This document shows positions 8,911 through 18,837 of a stretch of 58,168 bases of DNA, piece by piece (position 1 is the stretch's first letter; each line of letters opens with the position of its first letter). The notes beneath the pieces are model-generated. The model searched no databases. It was not told the DNA's origin and saw only the letters and a program-made list of their open reading frames with translations. A program made the position numbers and the translations under genes. The stretch comes from Planktothrix serta PCC 8927 (GTDB lineage Bacteria > Cyanobacteriota > Cyanobacteriia > Cyanobacteriales > Microcoleaceae), in assembly GCF_900010725.2 (NCBI RefSeq), contig NZ_LR734835.1, forward strand, positions 29,936-88,103, in the 5' to 3' direction.

Positions 8911-9494
8911 AAACAAATCTCTTGATACCAGTCCTGAAGATTTTGGCAAAAATGGGAGTGATGGAGATCTCCTCGCCACAGAATTAAGGCATCTTCTCCG
9001 GTATCTTGGTAATAGCCTTTACGACGTCCGGCTTCTTTAAAGCCAAATTTTTTGTATAAGTTAATTGCAGGTTGATTAGAAACTTTAACCTCTAGGGTGG
9101 CGCGTTCTAGTTTCCGTTTCCAAGCTGATACTAATAATTGAAATAATAGCGCCTGACCTAACCCTTTTCCTTGATAATCTGGATCAATTGCTAAAATTGT
9201 GATATGTGCTTCTTCTAAGATTGCCCATAAACACCCAATTCCGATAATTTCATTACCCGAACTCCCCGGATTTTTTAACTCTATTTTAGGTAATTTTAAT
9301 TCTTCTAGGATCGGTTGTGAATTTTCGGTTTCATTAACTTTTTTCCAAATGATTAAATCACTATTAGGACTATCAATTTCTCGTTGATATCCCTCTATTG
9401 TCCAAAGTCCTCCTAAACAGCGTTGATCAAGTTCGACAACCGCAGAAAGTTGATCATCAGTTAAAACTTGTAATTCTAAATATTGTTTTCCCAT
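8895..9494 (-). CDS. rimI: Ribosomal-protein-alanine N-acetyltransferase (RimI-like GNAT)
   Basis: This 199-residue GNAT enzyme contains the acetyl-CoA binding motif in AIDPDYQGKGLGQALL and the C-terminal block NLYKKFGFKEAGRRKGYY, typical of RimI, which acetylates the N-terminus of ribosomal protein S18. It is longer than E. coli RimI (148 aa) because of an insert around residues 50-80 (NETENSQPILEELKLPKI) and a C-terminal extension. The last residues, RLTG, and the stop codon lie in a short CTGTCAA heptamer run, so the natural C-terminus may have been replaced. It is divergent from lysA. Substrate assignment is by homology. Confidence 0.85.
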   Translation of the reverse strand: MGKQYLELQVLTDDQLSAVVELDQRCLGGLWTIEGYQREIDSPNSDLIIWKKVNETENSQPILEELKLPKIELKNPGSSGNEIIGIGCLWAILEEAHITILAIDPDYQGKGLGQALLFQLLVSAWKRKLERATLEVKVSNQPAINLYKKFGFKEAGRRKGYYQDTGEDALILWRGDLHHSHFCQNLQDWYQEICLRLTG

Positions 9495-9677
9495 TTATCC
9501 TATAATCTTCTGATTCCGATTAGACCCTAGATTAATTGATGATTAAACGTTCTGAATCCTGAGCCAATCTAATCTTAATACATTCCTCAAGAATTGCCAT
9601 TTCGCTCCTACAACTGGTAAGGGAGGACAACTTTACGGTAAAATCTGATCAATAGAAGTGTTAATATAGTATTTCCT

Positions 9678-11072
9678 GTGCAAAATTCTGGACTGCAATA
9701 CCTATCGGCATCAACGGATGCCACTGAAACGCGATCGCCTAATCAACACCTACTGCCTCTGACGGCGAAAGTCAATCAGCAGGATCACTTAGAAATTGGC
9801 GGTTGTGACGTTACCGCATTAGTTGAACAATTTGGCACACCCCTTTATATTGTCGATGAAACCACCCTGCGAACGGCTTGTCAGCAATACCGGGATGCCT
9901 TAAAACGCTATTATCCGGGTGAGTCTTTAGTCTTGTATGCCTCCAAAGCCTGGAATTGTTTAGCGATTTGTGCGATTGTTGCTTCTGAAGGGTTAGGAAT
10001 TGATGTGGTATCGGGAGGCGAACTTTATACCGCCCTACAAGCGGGAGTTCCACCGGAGAAAACCTACTTACATGGTAATAATAAATCCTTAGAAGAAATT
10101 CAATTAGCAATTGAAAGCGGGTGTACAGTTGTTGCAGATAATTGGTTAGATTTACACACTCTCGCTCAACTCAGTCAACAGTCTATTGTTGATCATCCTA
10201 TTCCGGTGATGATTCGGTTTACCCCTGGAATTGAATGTCATACCCATGAATATATCCGCACCGGACATTTAGATAGTAAATTTGGTTTTGATCCCGGTCA
10301 ACTGGATGAAGTGTTTCAATTTATTAGCCAACAACCGGGTTTAGCTTGTATTGGAGTTCATGCTCATATTGGCTCCCAAATCTTTGAATTGCAACCCCAT
10401 AATGATTTGGGTTCAGTTATTATTGATACATTAACCAAAGCCAATCAACTCGGTTTAAATATCTCAGAAGTTAATATTGGTGGCGGTTTAGGGATTTGCT
10501 ATACGGAGTCAGACGATCCCCCAAGTATCGAAGATTGGGTAAAAATTGTTACTGAATCCGTGATCAAAGCCTGTGAACAGAAACAATATCCCCTACCGAA
10601 ATTATTATGTGAACCGGGACGGTCTTTGATTGGCTCTAGCTGTGTCACCGCTTATACTGTAGGTTCTCAAAAACAAGTCCCTGGAATTCGGACGTATATT
10701 GCTGTAGATGGGGGGATGTCCGATAATCCCCGTCCGATTACCTATCAGTCCTTGTACCGAGTGGTATTGGCAAATCAAATGTCTGCACCCATAACCGAAC
10801 AGGTGACTATTGCAGGAAAACATTGTGAATCTGGGGATATTTTAATTAAGGATGCTCAACTTCCGAAAGTTGAATCTGGGGATATTCTCGTAGTTATGGC
10901 AACAGGAGCCTACAATTATAGTATGGCATCTAACTATAACCGACTGTCTAAACCTGCGGCAGTTTTAGTTAATAATGGCGATGCTAATGTCATTATTGAA
11001 CGAGAATCTTACCAAGATTTAATCCGAAAAGATCGACTTCCAGAACGATTAACCGTCAACATTAACCTCTAA
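9678..11072 (+). CDS. lysA: Diaminopimelate decarboxylase
   Basis: The 464-residue protein is LysA, the pyridoxal-phosphate enzyme that decarboxylates meso-diaminopimelate to lysine in the cytosol. The PLP lysine is K90 in LVLYASKAWNC. HAHIGSQI, the phosphate-binding GGGLGI, EPGRS and the CESGDIL motif follow in the order expected for an alanine-racemase-like barrel plus C-terminal barrel. Translation starts at a GTG (9678). The gene is followed after 36 bp by cdaA and then uppS, giving a three-gene run for lysine, c-di-AMP and undecaprenyl carrier that fits cell-wall supply. Confidence 0.97.
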   Translation: MQNSGLQYLSASTDATETRSPNQHLLPLTAKVNQQDHLEIGGCDVTALVEQFGTPLYIVDETTLRTACQQYRDALKRYYPGESLVLYASKAWNCLAICAIVASEGLGIDVVSGGELYTALQAGVPPEKTYLHGNNKSLEEIQLAIESGCTVVADNWLDLHTLAQLSQQSIVDHPIPVMIRFTPGIECHTHEYIRTGHLDSKFGFDPGQLDEVFQFISQQPGLACIGVHAHIGSQIFELQPHNDLGSVIIDTLTKANQLGLNISEVNIGGGLGICYTESDDPPSIEDWVKIVTESVIKACEQKQYPLPKLLCEPGRSLIGSSCVTAYTVGSQKQVPGIRTYIAVDGGMSDNPRPITYQSLYRVVLANQMSAPITEQVTIAGKHCESGDILIKDAQLPKVESGDILVVMATGAYNYSMASNYNRLSKPAAVLVNNGDANVIIERESYQDLIRKDRLPERLTVNINL

Positions 11073-11108
11073 AATTTGATAACGATTCGATGAATACGGC
11101 ACCTATTC

Positions 11109-12008
11109 ATGACTAAACAAGGAATTCCTCCCTGGTTGATTCAAAGTCTTGATATCGGATTAGTTTTTGCCGTCGCTTATGTGGTGTTAGTCATCATTGG
11201 AGAACGTCGTACTTTGTGGATGGTACGAGGATTTATTATTCTAATGTTGGCAACGGCTATTAGTAACTGGGCTAATTTGAGGTTATTGTATGTTGCCCTC
11301 AATAGTTTAGTTACTGGGTCTGCTGTAGCGATGGCAGTTATGTTACAGTCGGAATTCCGCCAATTTTTAGAACAGTTGGGTCGGGGAGAAGTTTCACAAC
11401 TGTTTGGTCAAGGTCGCCGTGTAATTCCAGAACCCGATGGGGTAATTGATCAAATTGTAGAAGCGGTTAAAGAACTTTCGCAAAACCGGACAGGCGCATT
11501 AATTATTATTGAAACGGCCAGCCCCATTGATGAACGGGATTTTTCTGTTCCGGGGGTTAAACTGAATGCAGAAGTCTCCAGAGAACTGTTACAAACGATT
11601 TTTCAACCCAAAACCCTGTTACATGATGGGGCGGTGTTAATTCGCGCGTCTCGAATTGCGGCGGCGGGGGTAATTTTACCGTTATCTGAACGAATGGCGT
11701 CTCGACAATTGGGAACTCGCCATCGGGCGGCCATGGGAATTACGGAACGGGTGGCAAAATGTATGTGTATTGTAGTGTCAGAAGAAACGGGTTCGATTTC
11801 TCTGGCCGAGAAAGGGGTTCTCAATCGACCCTTAACTAGCAGTAAACTGAAAGAGCTATTAGAAGCTCGGTCTTGGACATCCAATGATGACCGAACTGCT
11901 GCTTCAATTTCGATTACCCATTGGGGAAACCGCATTGGTTCCCAAGGATGGGCTTTAGTGTCTCGCCTATTCCGTCCTCGATCCAAAGCTTCTCGGGAGA
12001 AAAAATGA
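11109..12008 (+). CDS. cdaA: Diadenylate cyclase CdaA (DisA_N domain membrane protein)
   Basis: This 299-residue protein has three membrane segments in residues about 12-80 and then a DAC domain. The catalytic signatures DGA (173-175, in [11 protein letters not shown]) and RHR (204-206, in [10 protein letters not shown]) are intact. It should condense two ATP to c-di-AMP, a second messenger linked in cyanobacteria to osmotic and day-night control; that role is family knowledge. The stop codon overlaps the start of uppS (ATGA at 12005-12008), so the two are translationally coupled. A basic C-terminal tail of about 50 residues is predicted to be flexible. Confidence 0.95.
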   Translation: MTKQGIPPWLIQSLDIGLVFAVAYVVLVIIGERRTLWMVRGFIILMLATAISNWANLRLLYVALNSLVTGSAVAMAVMLQSEFRQFLEQLGRGEVSQLFGQGRRVIPEPDGVIDQIVEAVKELSQNRTGALIIIETASPIDERDFSVPGVKLNAEVSRELLQTIFQPKTLLHDGAVLIRASRIAAAGVILPLSERMASRQLGTRHRAAMGITERVAKCMCIVVSEETGSISLAEKGVLNRPLTSSKLKELLEARSWTSNDDRTAASISITHWGNRIGSQGWALVSRLFRPRSKASREKK

Positions 12009-12754
12009 GTGCCAAGACAAGGGTTATATATGAATTACCCGCAGATTTAGACCAAAGCCGTTTGCCTAAACACATTGCTGTGATTATGGATGGCAATGGT
12101 CGTTGGGCGAAACGTCGGGGTTTACCGCGAACTATGGGCCATCGTCGGGGAGTGGATGCCCTCAAAGAAGCTTTACGCTGTTGTCGAGATTGGGGCGTGC
12201 AAGCACTAACAGCCTATGCCTTTTCTACAGAAAATTGGGGCCGTCCGTTAGAAGAAGTCGATTTTTTAATGGCATTATTTGAGCGTGTTTTAATGCGAGA
12301 ACTGCGAGAAATGATGGAAGAAGAAGTGCGAATTCAGTTTGTGGGAAATTTAACCGCACTTCCCAAGTCTCTACAGAAACAAATAGAATATTCAATGGAG
12401 GAAACGAAAACTAATAAGGGTATTCTATTTACTATTGCTACAAATTATGGCGGACGACAAGAAATTTTAAGCGCTTGTCGAAAGATTGCAACTCAAGTTA
12501 AACAAGGATTAATTCAACCGGAAGATATTGATGAAACTTTGTTTGAACAACATTTATATACGGCAGGAATGTGTCACCCGGATTTGTTAATTCGCACCAG
12601 TGGAGAATTACGAATTAGTAATTTTTTATTATGGCAACTTGCCTATGCAGAAATTTATGTAACTGATACGCTCTGGCCTGATTTTGATCATACAGAATTA
12701 CATCTCGCGTTATCTTCCTATCAAAAACGGGAACGAAGATTCGGTAAAGTTTAA
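12005..12754 (+). CDS. uppS: Isoprenyl transferase (undecaprenyl diphosphate synthase)
   Basis: I chose the ATG at 12005, overlapping the cdaA stop, over an in-frame start 84 bp upstream that lies wholly inside cdaA. The resulting 249 residues match the normal length. [17 protein letters not shown] carries the catalytic Asp (D29) and the diphosphate-binding loop. [10 protein letters not shown] and [19 protein letters not shown] are the other family signatures. The enzyme adds isopentenyl units in cis to make the undecaprenyl carrier used for peptidoglycan and glycan export. Confidence 0.97.
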   Translation: MSAKTRVIYELPADLDQSRLPKHIAVIMDGNGRWAKRRGLPRTMGHRRGVDALKEALRCCRDWGVQALTAYAFSTENWGRPLEEVDFLMALFERVLMRELREMMEEEVRIQFVGNLTALPKSLQKQIEYSMEETKTNKGILFTIATNYGGRQEILSACRKIATQVKQGLIQPEDIDETLFEQHLYTAGMCHPDLLIRTSGELRISNFLLWQLAYAEIYVTDTLWPDFDHTELHLALSSYQKRERRFGKV

Positions 12755-12837
12755 ATCAGTGATCACGGATTTGGACGGATTAAAGGATTTCACGGATTAA
12801 ATCAACAGTTAACAGTTGACTGTTAACTGTGAACAAT

Positions 12838-12957
12838 TATAGCAGTTGCCAAGGCAGTTAGGACATAGACTAATGCTAAAACCGTGCACAGAGAACTCTT
12901 TTCCTGGCTGTTCCCTGTTCCCTGTTCCCTGTTCCCTGTTCCCTGTTCCCTGCTATA
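12838..12957. repeat. TATAGCA...TGCTATA element with heptamer array, copy 1
   Basis: The element starts TATAGCAG, contains GTTAGGACA and then six TTCCCTG heptamers, and ends TGCTATA. The ends form a 7-bp terminal inverted repeat. Three similar elements are at 29027, 52561 and 56878. It fills the space between uppS and the convergent DUF3143 gene. Confidence 0.8.
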
Positions 12958-12962
12958 ACTGA

Positions 12963-13235
12963 TTATGGCCCGCCGAAAATCGCGGCTTCGAGATCTTGAC
13001 GAGACAGGGAATATTTAAAGGAACGTTGAATATCTTGGCCGTGGGTTGCTGCACCAATATAACGCACGGTAATTTGGTCAACTTCTAACCACAAATCTGC
13101 TGTCCAATTGGGGTTTTCAATACGCCAATAATGAAGCTCTTTACTATCTTGTTCCCCCCCATGAGAACGCAACCAGTTTTCAATATCAGGTAAGGGATGA
13201 TTATATAAAGGTGTATCGGAACTAGGCAAGGTCAT
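12963..13235 (-). CDS. DUF3143 family protein
   Basis: The protein of 90 residues starts at the ATG at 13235; a TTG seven codons upstream is less likely. Its motifs YNHPLPDIENWLRSHGGEQ and the closing SLSRQDLEAAIFGGP define the cyanobacterial DUF3143 family. It lies 28 bp downstream of the J-domain gene on the same strand, an arrangement that suggests a cotranscribed pair. Function is unknown. Confidence 0.85.
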   Translation of the reverse strand: MTLPSSDTPLYNHPLPDIENWLRSHGGEQDSKELHYWRIENPNWTADLWLEVDQITVRYIGAATHGQDIQRSFKYSLSRQDLEAAIFGGP

Positions 13236-13263
13236 AAAAAAGAGATAGGAGAACAAATTTATC

Positions 13264-13830
13264 CTAGATGTTGATTATAGCAGTTTTTACTAATCCCAAG
13301 AAATCAATGTTTGAAAATATTAAAAATCCTAGAGGTTGAATAGATTCTCCAACACCCCCGGAACGAGTTAAACCGATAAAAATAGCTAACAATAAACATC
13401 CTATTAAACTAACCCCCATCAGAAATAATGCAAAAATCTCTCCGGCGGAAAGGGGACGATCTGTAGGGTCTAAATAAGCAGAGGAATTAGGAGAACGATT
13501 TGTTTTAGAATAGGGTTGATTAAAATTAGTCGGAACCTGAATGACATGATATCGAGAATAGCCGATTTTGAGATCATAAGATTGACGCCGTTCTGGGTTG
13601 CTTAAGGTGGCGTAAGCTTCATTGAGTTTTTGAAATTTGGCCGTGGCGATCGCTTTTGATAATGTGGTTGTATCAGGATGGTAAAGTTTACTCAATTCCC
13701 GATAGGCGCGGCGAATTTCTATGGGGGTAGCACTAGGATGAAGTCCTAACAGCGTGTAATAGCTAGAACTCAGCGCCGGATGGTTTTCGGGTTGGGGTTG
13801 CTGTTGGGATGAAGTTTCTGGGGAAGTCAC
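13264..13830 (-). CDS. J-domain protein with C-terminal membrane segments
   Basis: This 188-residue protein has a J-domain at about residues 22-90: YYTLLGLHPSATPIEIRRAY, then the invariant HPD in KLYHPDTTTLS, then NEAYATLSNPERRQSYD. It lacks the Gly/Phe and zinc-finger regions of full DnaJ, so it is a type III J-protein that would recruit Hsp70 to a specific site. One clear membrane segment lies near 132-155 (ALFLMGVSLIGCLLLAIFIG), so the J-domain is likely tethered to a membrane. Translation seems to begin at a GTG. DUF3143 follows in the same transcript. Confidence 0.85.
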   Translation of the reverse strand: MTSPETSSQQQPQPENHPALSSSYYTLLGLHPSATPIEIRRAYRELSKLYHPDTTTLSKAIATAKFQKLNEAYATLSNPERRQSYDLKIGYSRYHVIQVPTNFNQPYSKTNRSPNSSAYLDPTDRPLSAGEIFALFLMGVSLIGCLLLAIFIGLTRSGGVGESIQPLGFLIFSNIDFLGLVKTAIINI

Positions 13831-13910
13831 GGCTATTTACTCGACATCACATAAACAGTTCTTTTATTATATGGGATACTGAAGACAGGAAACAGAAAAT
13901 TAGAAAATGA

Positions 13911-13938
13911 GTAGAGACATTATGGGAAATGCCTCTAC
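13911..13938. repeat. GTAGAGAC-family palindrome, degenerate
   Basis: GTAGAGACATT pairs imperfectly with AATGCCTCTAC. It belongs to the same dispersed family as 5439 and 43384. Confidence 0.6.
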
Positions 13939-14083
13939 AAAACCTTGGGATTAGAACTATTATTTAGTATAAACAGAGTATTATTTATTATTTGTTAACA
14001 GGGAAAAAAATGATTAGGATTTTCTTCCCTGATTTGGGTAATTTTGGCTGAACTAGAACAGAATTGCTGCTCATAGATTAGGA

Positions 14084-14788
14084 TTAAAAATCAACTTTTA
14101 ACAGATCTGTTCCTGATGGGTTAACATCTCCCCTCATACCATCATTAAAGGTCGTTGTTTTGCGTAAAAACGGATCAGAATCAATCGCTTGTGATGAATT
14201 TAAGGTCGGATTAACCGTTTGATCCAGATATTCTTGGCTATATTCAAAAGGTTCATCCAATTCTGGCCCCCCTACAGGGAAAGTTAACCGAGAATCAAGA
14301 CCTACACCCATTTCAGGTATTCCTAAATCATCGGCTGATCCTTTGGGAAGTTCAGCAGTTTGTACCGTTGGAATTGCAAATTCAGATCCGGTTAAATCCG
14401 CATTCAAAAGATTTGCACCGTCTAATTGAGCTTGAACTAAATTCGCATCGGTTAAATTTGCAGCCGTCAGGTTAGCATGATTAAATTCAACTTGATTTAA
14501 AAACGCACCTTCTAAGTTTGCTGCGGTTAAGTTCGCACCTTTTAAATCTGCACCTTCTAAATTCGCATTTGCTAAATTTGCACCTGCAAGATTAGCATCT
14601 CGTAAATCTACACCAATCAAATGAGCACCGCTTAAATTAGCTCCTCTCAAATCACACCCTTGACAGAACCGGGTTTCTAATAATTGTTTCAGATCATTAG
14701 GGTTCTGAGAATAGGCTGGAGTCGTAACTCCCAAACCAAGTAGAAGCACTGTGGCGGTTCCAAACATTGCTGTGGATAGGATTTTCAT
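14084..14788 (-). CDS. Secreted pentapeptide-repeat protein
   Basis: I start at the ATG at 14788, which has the Shine-Dalgarno sequence GGAGG at good spacing and is directly followed by a signal peptide (MKILSTAMFGTATVLLLGLG, cleavage likely after AYS). The mature part begins with a short segment containing FCQGCDLRGANLSG, and then about 18 A(N/D)LxG-type pentapeptides run to residue 140. These fold as a right-handed quadrilateral beta helix. The last 90 residues are non-repetitive. The protein should be periplasmic or lumenal. The CxxC pair just before the repeats is notable. Exact role is unknown. Confidence 0.85.
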   Translation of the reverse strand: MKILSTAMFGTATVLLLGLGVTTPAYSQNPNDLKQLLETRFCQGCDLRGANLSGAHLIGVDLRDANLAGANLANANLEGADLKGANLTAANLEGAFLNQVEFNHANLTAANLTDANLVQAQLDGANLLNADLTGSEFAIPTVQTAELPKGSADDLGIPEMGVGLDSRLTFPVGGPELDEPFEYSQEYLDQTVNPTLNSSQAIDSDPFLRKTTTFNDGMRGDVNPSGTDLLKVDF

Positions 14789-14900
14789 AACTTTATCCTC
14801 CAATAGCTGCCACCTAAAAACTACACCTGATAGTTTTCTGATTCCTATTATAAGCCAATTCAACGGCTGAATACTTCAACCATTAGGAAGATTTAATAAA

Positions 14901-14943
14901 CAGTTGACCGTTGACTGTTGACTGTTGACCGTTGACTGTTGAT
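14901..14943. repeat. GTTGACT/GTTGACC heptamer array
   Basis: Six heptamers of the type GTTGACY stand in tandem between the pentapeptide gene and gor. They are followed by a short TGATAAC repeat near 14960-14978. Confidence 0.8.
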
Positions 14944-14977
14944 TATTACCTATTCCTCACTGATAACTGATAACTGA

Positions 14978-16324
14978 TTATCTGAGGGTAACGAATTCTT
15001 CACCACTGGTAGGATGAATTCCCATTGTGTTATCGAAGTCTTTTTTAGTGGCTCCCATATTCACAGCGATCGCAATTCCTTGAATTAATTCTGCGGCATC
15101 TTTTCCGACTGTATGAGCGCCTAAAATCCGATCCGTATTGATTTCAACAATTAATTTAATGAAGACCTTTTCTTCTGAGCCTGTGAAACTATGAAACATC
15201 GGACGAAAGCGAGCGGTATAACATTTAATATTATCGCCAAATTTTTCTCGCGCTTGGGTTTCTGTTAATCCCACCGTTGCAGCTTCCGGGTTAGAAAATA
15301 CAGCCGTTGCAATATTTTCATGGGTAATAAATCGAGGTTGATGACCGAATTCTGTATCCGCAAATGCTCGTCCTTCGGCGATCGCAACGGGGGTTAAATT
15401 CATCCGGTCGGTACAATCTCCCACTGCAAAAATATTAGGCTGATTCGTGCGACTATCAAGACTAACTTTAATGGCTCCTTTCCCATTCAATTCAATTCCG
15501 GCATTTTCTAACATTAATCCTGCTAAATTAGGTTTGCGACCTGTAGCGCAAAGCAGGGCATCAACTATTAAAGGTTCTGAGTCTTCCCCACTCAAAAATA
15601 ACTGTAATCCTTCTTCAGTTTTTTCTATTTTTTCAATCACTTTTTGGGTTATAAAATTAATCCCATGACTCGCCATTCCCCCTTGAATATTGCTGCAAAT
15701 ATCTTCATCAAAGCCATGTAAAATCAAATCTCGGCGAATAATTTGGGTAACTTCACTGCCTAATCCTTTGAGAATACTAGCAAATTCAACTCCAATATAA
15801 CCGCCTCCCCAAACCGCAAACCGTTTTGGTTGTTCAGGAAGTAAAAACATTTCACGCGAGGTAATACTATGTTCAATTCCGGGAATATTGGGTTTAAACG
15901 CTTCTCCGCCAACAGCAATTAAAATCTTATCGGCGGTAATTGTGCGATCGCCCACTTCTACCGTATGAGGATCAATAAATTTAGCATAACCAGAAATGAG
16001 TTCAACTCCGGCTTTTTCCAAGAAACTAATATGCAGTTGACTTAAGCGTCTAACTTCGGTATCAACAGATGTAATTAATTTATTCCAATCAAATTCGGGT
16101 TCAACTTCTCCCCATCCATAACCTTGAGCATATTGGTACATATAAGAAAATTGGGAAGCATAAACCATCAATTTTTTAGGGACACAACCGCGAATTACAC
16201 AAGTTCCACCGACTAAATCATATTCGGCGATCGCAACTTTTGCCCCATAAGATGCCGCTCGTTTTGAAGAGGCTAATCCCCCTGAACCTGCACCAATCAC
16301 AAACAAATCATAATCATAACTCAT
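14978..16324 (-). CDS. gor: Glutathione-disulfide reductase
   Basis: The 448-residue flavoprotein has the FAD-binding GAGSGG near residue 11 and the redox-active disulfide motif GGTCVIRGCVPKK. A second nucleotide-binding site is GGGYIGVEFA, and the NAD(P)H-side CATGRKPN and the second FAD motif VGDCTDRMNLTPVA follow. The C-terminal HPTSGEEFVTLR carries the His-Glu pair that protonates the thiolate, which separates glutathione reductase from other family members. It reduces GSSG to GSH with NADPH in the cytosol, for oxidative-stress defence in a photosynthetic cell. It appears to be monocistronic. Confidence 0.95.
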   Translation of the reverse strand: MSYDYDLFVIGAGSGGLASSKRAASYGAKVAIAEYDLVGGTCVIRGCVPKKLMVYASQFSYMYQYAQGYGWGEVEPEFDWNKLITSVDTEVRRLSQLHISFLEKAGVELISGYAKFIDPHTVEVGDRTITADKILIAVGGEAFKPNIPGIEHSITSREMFLLPEQPKRFAVWGGGYIGVEFASILKGLGSEVTQIIRRDLILHGFDEDICSNIQGGMASHGINFITQKVIEKIEKTEEGLQLFLSGEDSEPLIVDALLCATGRKPNLAGLMLENAGIELNGKGAIKVSLDSRTNQPNIFAVGDCTDRMNLTPVAIAEGRAFADTEFGHQPRFITHENIATAVFSNPEAATVGLTETQAREKFGDNIKCYTARFRPMFHSFTGSEEKVFIKLIVEINTDRILGAHTVGKDAAELIQGIAIAVNMGATKKDFDNTMGIHPTSGEEFVTLR

Positions 16325-16461
16325 AATTCTATAGCCTCTTTGATTGCCACTTCAATATTAATCGATTGAATTGATTTTAAACTCTATTTTAAGCCGATGT
16401 TGGAACTTCCTTAGCTGTGGGGAATTCTAAAAATAATGATTATCTCAGGTAAAATAATTCT

Positions 16462-17382
16462 ATGCAACCCATCCCATCGGAAACAAGATCTGTTAGTATC
16501 CCAGAACCGAGACTGACAGAACAACTCAGTAATATTCCTGTAATTTCTCAACCCCTAACCCCGTCTGATCCAGTATCGGGATTATTTTTATTAACGGAAA
16601 ATGCCGATACCGTTGAAATTGCACCCGGAGTTTTAGGGGTTAACCCTGTGGCGATCTCCAAATATCCTAACGGGTTAGCCGCCTTGGGAGGAAATGATTA
16701 TGTGTTAGGCTCCACAGACCCCGAACAAATGGTCGGAAATCAGGGTCAAGATACTCTCGATGGTCAGGAGGGAGATGATACCCTGCGGGGGGGTCAAGAG
16801 TTTGACGTCATTTATGGGGGTACAGGGAATGATTTGCTTAACGGAAATTTAGATAATGATTATCTCTATGGAAATGAAGATAATGATTTGCTTCGAGGCG
16901 GTCAAGGGGACGATGCGTTAGTCGGAGAAGCCGGAAACGATACCCTCATCGGTGATCTGGGGGTTGACCGTCTCTGGGGGGGTGAAGGTGTGGATGTGTT
17001 TGTATTGCGTACCGATACCGTCACCCCGCCACCGTCAGACTGTGGTTGTGGTGGAGTGGACAATCTGGACACGATTACCTCTGATTTTATTCTCGATTAC
17101 AATAGCAGCCAAGGGGATGTAATTGGGTTAACAGCAGGCTTAACAGTTAATGATATTGTGTTAACGCAACAAACCCTAACCTATGGCGATCTTCGAGATT
17201 ATGATAGTAGTGGCCCCTACCCGCCCGGTGAAATTAGAACCCTGGATTTTCAAATTGAATCAGCATCCGTAACGGTGATTACAATAGCAGACACAGGAAA
17301 TGTTTTGGGTTTAGTTAAAGGGGTTGCGCCTGCACAACTTCAATTTGTCTCCGTTGGAGATAATCTGTTAGGACAGGGATAA
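16462..17382 (+). CDS. RTX (haemolysin-type calcium-binding) repeat protein
   Basis: The 306-residue product has about ten nonapeptides of the type GGxGxDxLx between residues about 92 and 175 (for example GQDTLDGQEGDDTLRGG), which form a calcium-bound beta roll. The N-terminus has no signal peptide; RTX proteins leave by type I secretion, whose signal is C-terminal. A Cys-rich turn, SDCGCGGVDN, follows the repeats, and a C-terminal domain of about 100 residues starts with a segment like DFILDYNSSQGDVIGL. No transporter genes are nearby. Function is unknown; calcium-binding exported protein is likely. Confidence 0.8.
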   Translation: MQPIPSETRSVSIPEPRLTEQLSNIPVISQPLTPSDPVSGLFLLTENADTVEIAPGVLGVNPVAISKYPNGLAALGGNDYVLGSTDPEQMVGNQGQDTLDGQEGDDTLRGGQEFDVIYGGTGNDLLNGNLDNDYLYGNEDNDLLRGGQGDDALVGEAGNDTLIGDLGVDRLWGGEGVDVFVLRTDTVTPPPSDCGCGGVDNLDTITSDFILDYNSSQGDVIGLTAGLTVNDIVLTQQTLTYGDLRDYDSSGPYPPGEIRTLDFQIESASVTVITIADTGNVLGLVKGVAPAQLQFVSVGDNLLGQG

Positions 17383-17483
17383 ATTACTGTTTTGTTGGAG
17401 TTGTTCTATTCTCAGCCAATTCTAACAAAAACTTCTAAAATTGAAAGCGGTTTCCTAATCCATCTCTAAAAATATTTATCTCA

Positions 17484-17828
17484 ATGTTGAGTTCTTTTTA
17501 TTTCCGTTGTTTCCAGCCTCTAATTGTGTTAGCGCTTGGTGCTGGTTTTTTGATTCCGATTCATCCGGCTTTATCCTTAACAAATAAGCAAGCACAAGCA
17601 TTTCGGAGAGAATACATGAAAGGCTGTTTGGAAGGAGTGAGTCAATCAGGTCTTGATCCGACAAAAGGGGAAAAGTATTGTCGTTGTACTTTGAATAATT
17701 TGCTGAGACTTCCTGATGAAAAATTGCGGTCTTTAGGAAGGTTAACTGAACAACAAATTATGCAAGATGCAGCGATTCAAAATGCGATTAGCAGTTGTTT
17801 ATCTACTTATACTAAACCCCGTCAATAG
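17484..17828 (+). CDS. Small secreted cysteine-containing protein
   Basis: This 114-residue protein opens with a signal peptide (residues about 1-31, hydrophobic core LIVLALGAGFLIPI). The mature part has four cysteines arranged as C-x(18)-CRC-x(35)-C, probably two disulfides, in a helical context (FRREYMKGCLEG and KYCRCTLNNLL). This pattern occurs in small conserved periplasmic proteins of cyanobacteria and proteobacteria, but I do not recognise a named family. It is likely lumenal or periplasmic. Confidence 0.65.
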   Translation: MLSSFYFRCFQPLIVLALGAGFLIPIHPALSLTNKQAQAFRREYMKGCLEGVSQSGLDPTKGEKYCRCTLNNLLRLPDEKLRSLGRLTEQQIMQDAAIQNAISSCLSTYTKPRQ

Positions 17829-17836
17829 TTGAGGAT

Positions 17837-17970
17837 ATTAAGCCGAAAACCTCTGATTATAGCCAAGATTAGATCCCCCTAAATCCCCCTTTTTAAGGGG
17901 GACTTAAAGAATAAGAAATTCCAGTTCCCCCCTTTTTAAGGGGGGTTAGGGGGGATCATAACCTTAACTA
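17837..17970. repeat. GATCCCCC...GGGGGATC palindromic repeat element
   Basis: GATCCCCCTAAATCCCCCTT starts at 17872 and its near complement ends at 17957, with an inner AAGGGGGACTT/CCCCCCTT stem. The left flank TTAAGCCGAAAACC is shared with the copy at the right edge of the window (58056), so the element probably begins at about 17837. A rearranged copy is at 31132. Confidence 0.8.
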
Positions 17971-18020
17971 TTCTGATTTTAATAACGAGGATATATTTTA
18001 GGGGTTTAGAATATAATTAT

Positions 18021-18050
18021 TGTGGAGACGCAAAATTTTACATCTCCACA
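18021..18050. repeat. TGTGGAGACG hairpin after an ABC ATPase gene
   Basis: TGTGGAGACG and CATCTCCACA face each other around an A/T-rich centre, a variant of the GTAGAGAC family. It lies 7 bp after the stop of the minus-strand ATPase gene and could act as its terminator. Confidence 0.55.
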
Positions 18051-18057
18051 CCAAAAA

Positions 18058-18837
18058 TTAAAGAATTTGAGATAGAAACTTTTGAGTTCGTTCTTCTTGA
18101 GGATTATTAAAAAATTCTTCTGGTGTTCCTTCTTCGACTAAAATTCCATCGGCCATTAACACAATTCTATCGGCTACTTCTCGCGCAAATCCGACTTCAT
18201 GGGTGACACAAACCATTGTCATTCCCGACTCCGCTAAAGTTCGCATCACATCTAAAACCTCTCGCACCATTTCCGGGTCTAAAGCAGAAGTAGGTTCATC
18301 AAATAACATAATTTTAGGCTGCATCGCTAACGCTCTAGCGATCGCAACTCGTTGTTGTTGACCGCCAGATAATTGACCGGGATATTTTTTCGCCTGTTCT
18401 AAAATTCCCACCCGTTCTAATAATTGTAATGCCACTTCTTCCGCTTTGGCTTGCGGCCAACGTCTTACCCAAATTGGGGCTAAAGTGATATTTTGTAAAA
18501 TACTTAAATGGGGAAATAAATTAAACTGTTGAAACACCATTCCCACTTCTTTACGAATTTCTTCAATATTTTTTAAATCATGGGATAAATTAATCCCATC
18601 AATCACAATACTGCCTTGTTGAAATTCTTCTAAAGCATTAAATGTCCGAATAAAGGTTGATTTTCCTGAACCCGATGGCCCCATAATCACCACAACTTCT
18701 CCCCGTTTAACAGAAAGGCTAACCCCTCTGAGAACGTGGAAATTATTGCTGTACCATTTCTGTACATCGGTCGCCAGAATTGCATAATCTTCTGTTGTCG
18801 CTTGAACTGAGTTGGTATTGGGTTGTATTTGTGTCAT
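18058..18837 (-). CDS. Amino-acid ABC transporter ATP-binding protein (GlnQ/BgtA type)
   Basis: The 259-residue ATPase has Walker [10 protein letters not shown] near 54, a Q-loop [12 protein letters not shown], the ABC signature [15 protein letters not shown], Walker [15 protein letters not shown] and the H-loop [16 protein letters not shown] and [11 protein letters not shown] are typical of the polar amino-acid uptake family. No permease or binding protein gene adjoins it, so it must pair with components encoded elsewhere. A second ATPase of the same family, at 52786, lies next to a fused binding-protein/permease. Substrate is not determined. Confidence 0.9.
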   Translation of the reverse strand: MTQIQPNTNSVQATTEDYAILATDVQKWYSNNFHVLRGVSLSVKRGEVVVIMGPSGSGKSTFIRTFNALEEFQQGSIVIDGINLSHDLKNIEEIRKEVGMVFQQFNLFPHLSILQNITLAPIWVRRWPQAKAEEVALQLLERVGILEQAKKYPGQLSGGQQQRVAIARALAMQPKIMLFDEPTSALDPEMVREVLDVMRTLAESGMTMVCVTHEVGFAREVADRIVLMADGILVEEGTPEEFFNNPQEERTQKFLSQIL